DNA of 64,000 nucleotides from Gelidibacter salicanalis. GTDB lineage: Bacteria > Bacteroidota > Bacteroidia > Flavobacteriales > Flavobacteriaceae. The translations under genes and the position numbers were made by a program. The notes beneath the pieces are model-generated. The model did not search any database, was not told the DNA's origin, and saw only the letters and a program-made list of their open reading frames with translations. Each line of letters opens with the position of its first letter. Position 1 is the stretch's first letter. The stretch covers positions 173,173 through 237,172 of the forward strand of contig NZ_JAEHJZ010000004.1 in assembly GCF_016469035.1 (NCBI RefSeq), given 5' to 3'. Of this stretch, positions 63,695-64,000 are shown piece by piece.

Positions 63695-63750
63695 CAGCCA
63701 GTTTGTTTAAAACCCAGTATTTACAACCCATTTAGAGCTTAGTTTTTTTT

Positions 63751-63939
63751 GATGACAAAATGATGACAAAACGATGACAACCTAATCCCTTATATTTACT
63801 GGGCTTGATCACTATCTGTCATCGTTTCATCGAAATAAAACATAATATGCAGTGTGTTTTCTCTCTTCATCGGCAAATACTGTCGAAAATGATGAAAACT
63901 GTTTCTATGACCCATAAACATTGAAGTCCCTTGTCATCG
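63751..63939. repeat. Phased GATGACA repeats and inverted TGTCATCG boxes upstream of the primase gene
   Basis: GATGACA occurs at 63751-63757, 63762-63768 and 63773-63779, exactly 11 bases apart (one helical turn). The reverse complement TGTCATCG recurs at 63817-63824 and 63932-63939. Together they look like iterons or operator boxes for a DNA-binding protein of the mobile element (replication, oriT or promoter control). No coding frame covers them. Confidence 0.6.
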
Positions 63940-64000
63940 AATCACGATATCATTTTTTCTAATCCTCTCCAAAGCGTTTTAATAAAAAATCTTTTTCTAT

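Overview
The window reads as the chromosome of a marine-type member of the Bacteroidota, most likely a Flavobacteriaceae. This rests on a low-GC genome, a SusC/SusD pair, a very large secreted protein with a type IX secretion (T9SS) C-terminal domain, many 'SC-N/K' lipoprotein signals, an argF' carbamoyltransferase-type arginine pathway, a short LeuA, and Bacteroidetes-type IS elements and MobA/MobC genes. No species is claimed.

Layout. (1) 1-5.5 kb: arginine biosynthesis on the + strand (argD end, argF'-type carbamoyltransferase, argB, an argE-like deacylase, argH), with intergenic hairpins and dispersed repeats. (2) 6.1-10.6 kb: leucine operon on the - strand (leuA-leuC-leuD-leuB). (3) 10.8-13.3 kb: a conserved helical protein and an outer-membrane phospholipase A. 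(4) 13.7-22.4 kb: one 2,876-residue secreted protein with a sugar-dehydrogenase-type beta-propeller, PKD-like and malectin-like modules in higher-order repeats, and a T9SS tail. (5) 22.4-30.9 kb: an accessory scrapyard. It holds decayed IS1182, IS982, IS200/IS605 and IS1380 elements, small cassette-like gene units, an orphan SNF2 helicase, a broken higBA toxin-antitoxin locus, a group II intron 5' end, and a tRNA 3' fragment that looks like an attachment site. (6) 31.0-43.0 kb: a tyrosine integrase with one nonsense codon, then a peptide-scavenging locus (M14 carboxypeptidase, S9 peptidase, SusC/SusD, amidohydrolase), closed by a second near-identical copy of the integrase catalytic half. (7) 43.1-44.8 kb: an AbiE type IV toxin-antitoxin pair with an inverted-repeat operator. 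(8) 45.0-61.0 kb: a MacA/TolC-type exporter operon with one ATPase and three permeases, bracketed by two thiol-redox lipoproteins, divergent from an NtrC-type regulator and its histidine kinase. (9) 61.1-64.0 kb: a mobilization module (small membrane protein, relaxase, MobC-like protein, toprim primase) with phased repeats upstream, at the edge of another mobile element.

How the parts work together. Regions 1-2 are core amino-acid biosynthesis. Region 6 would take up and break down peptides or acylated amino acids and is carried between two integrase copies, so it looks acquired. Region 8 is a self-contained export system with its own two-component control. The strongest candidates for something new are the integrase-bracketed peptide locus, the three-permease exporter whose permeases share near-identical ends but divergent middles, and the modular repeat structure of the giant secreted protein. 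GC, identity and similarity statements were judged by eye, with no database search.
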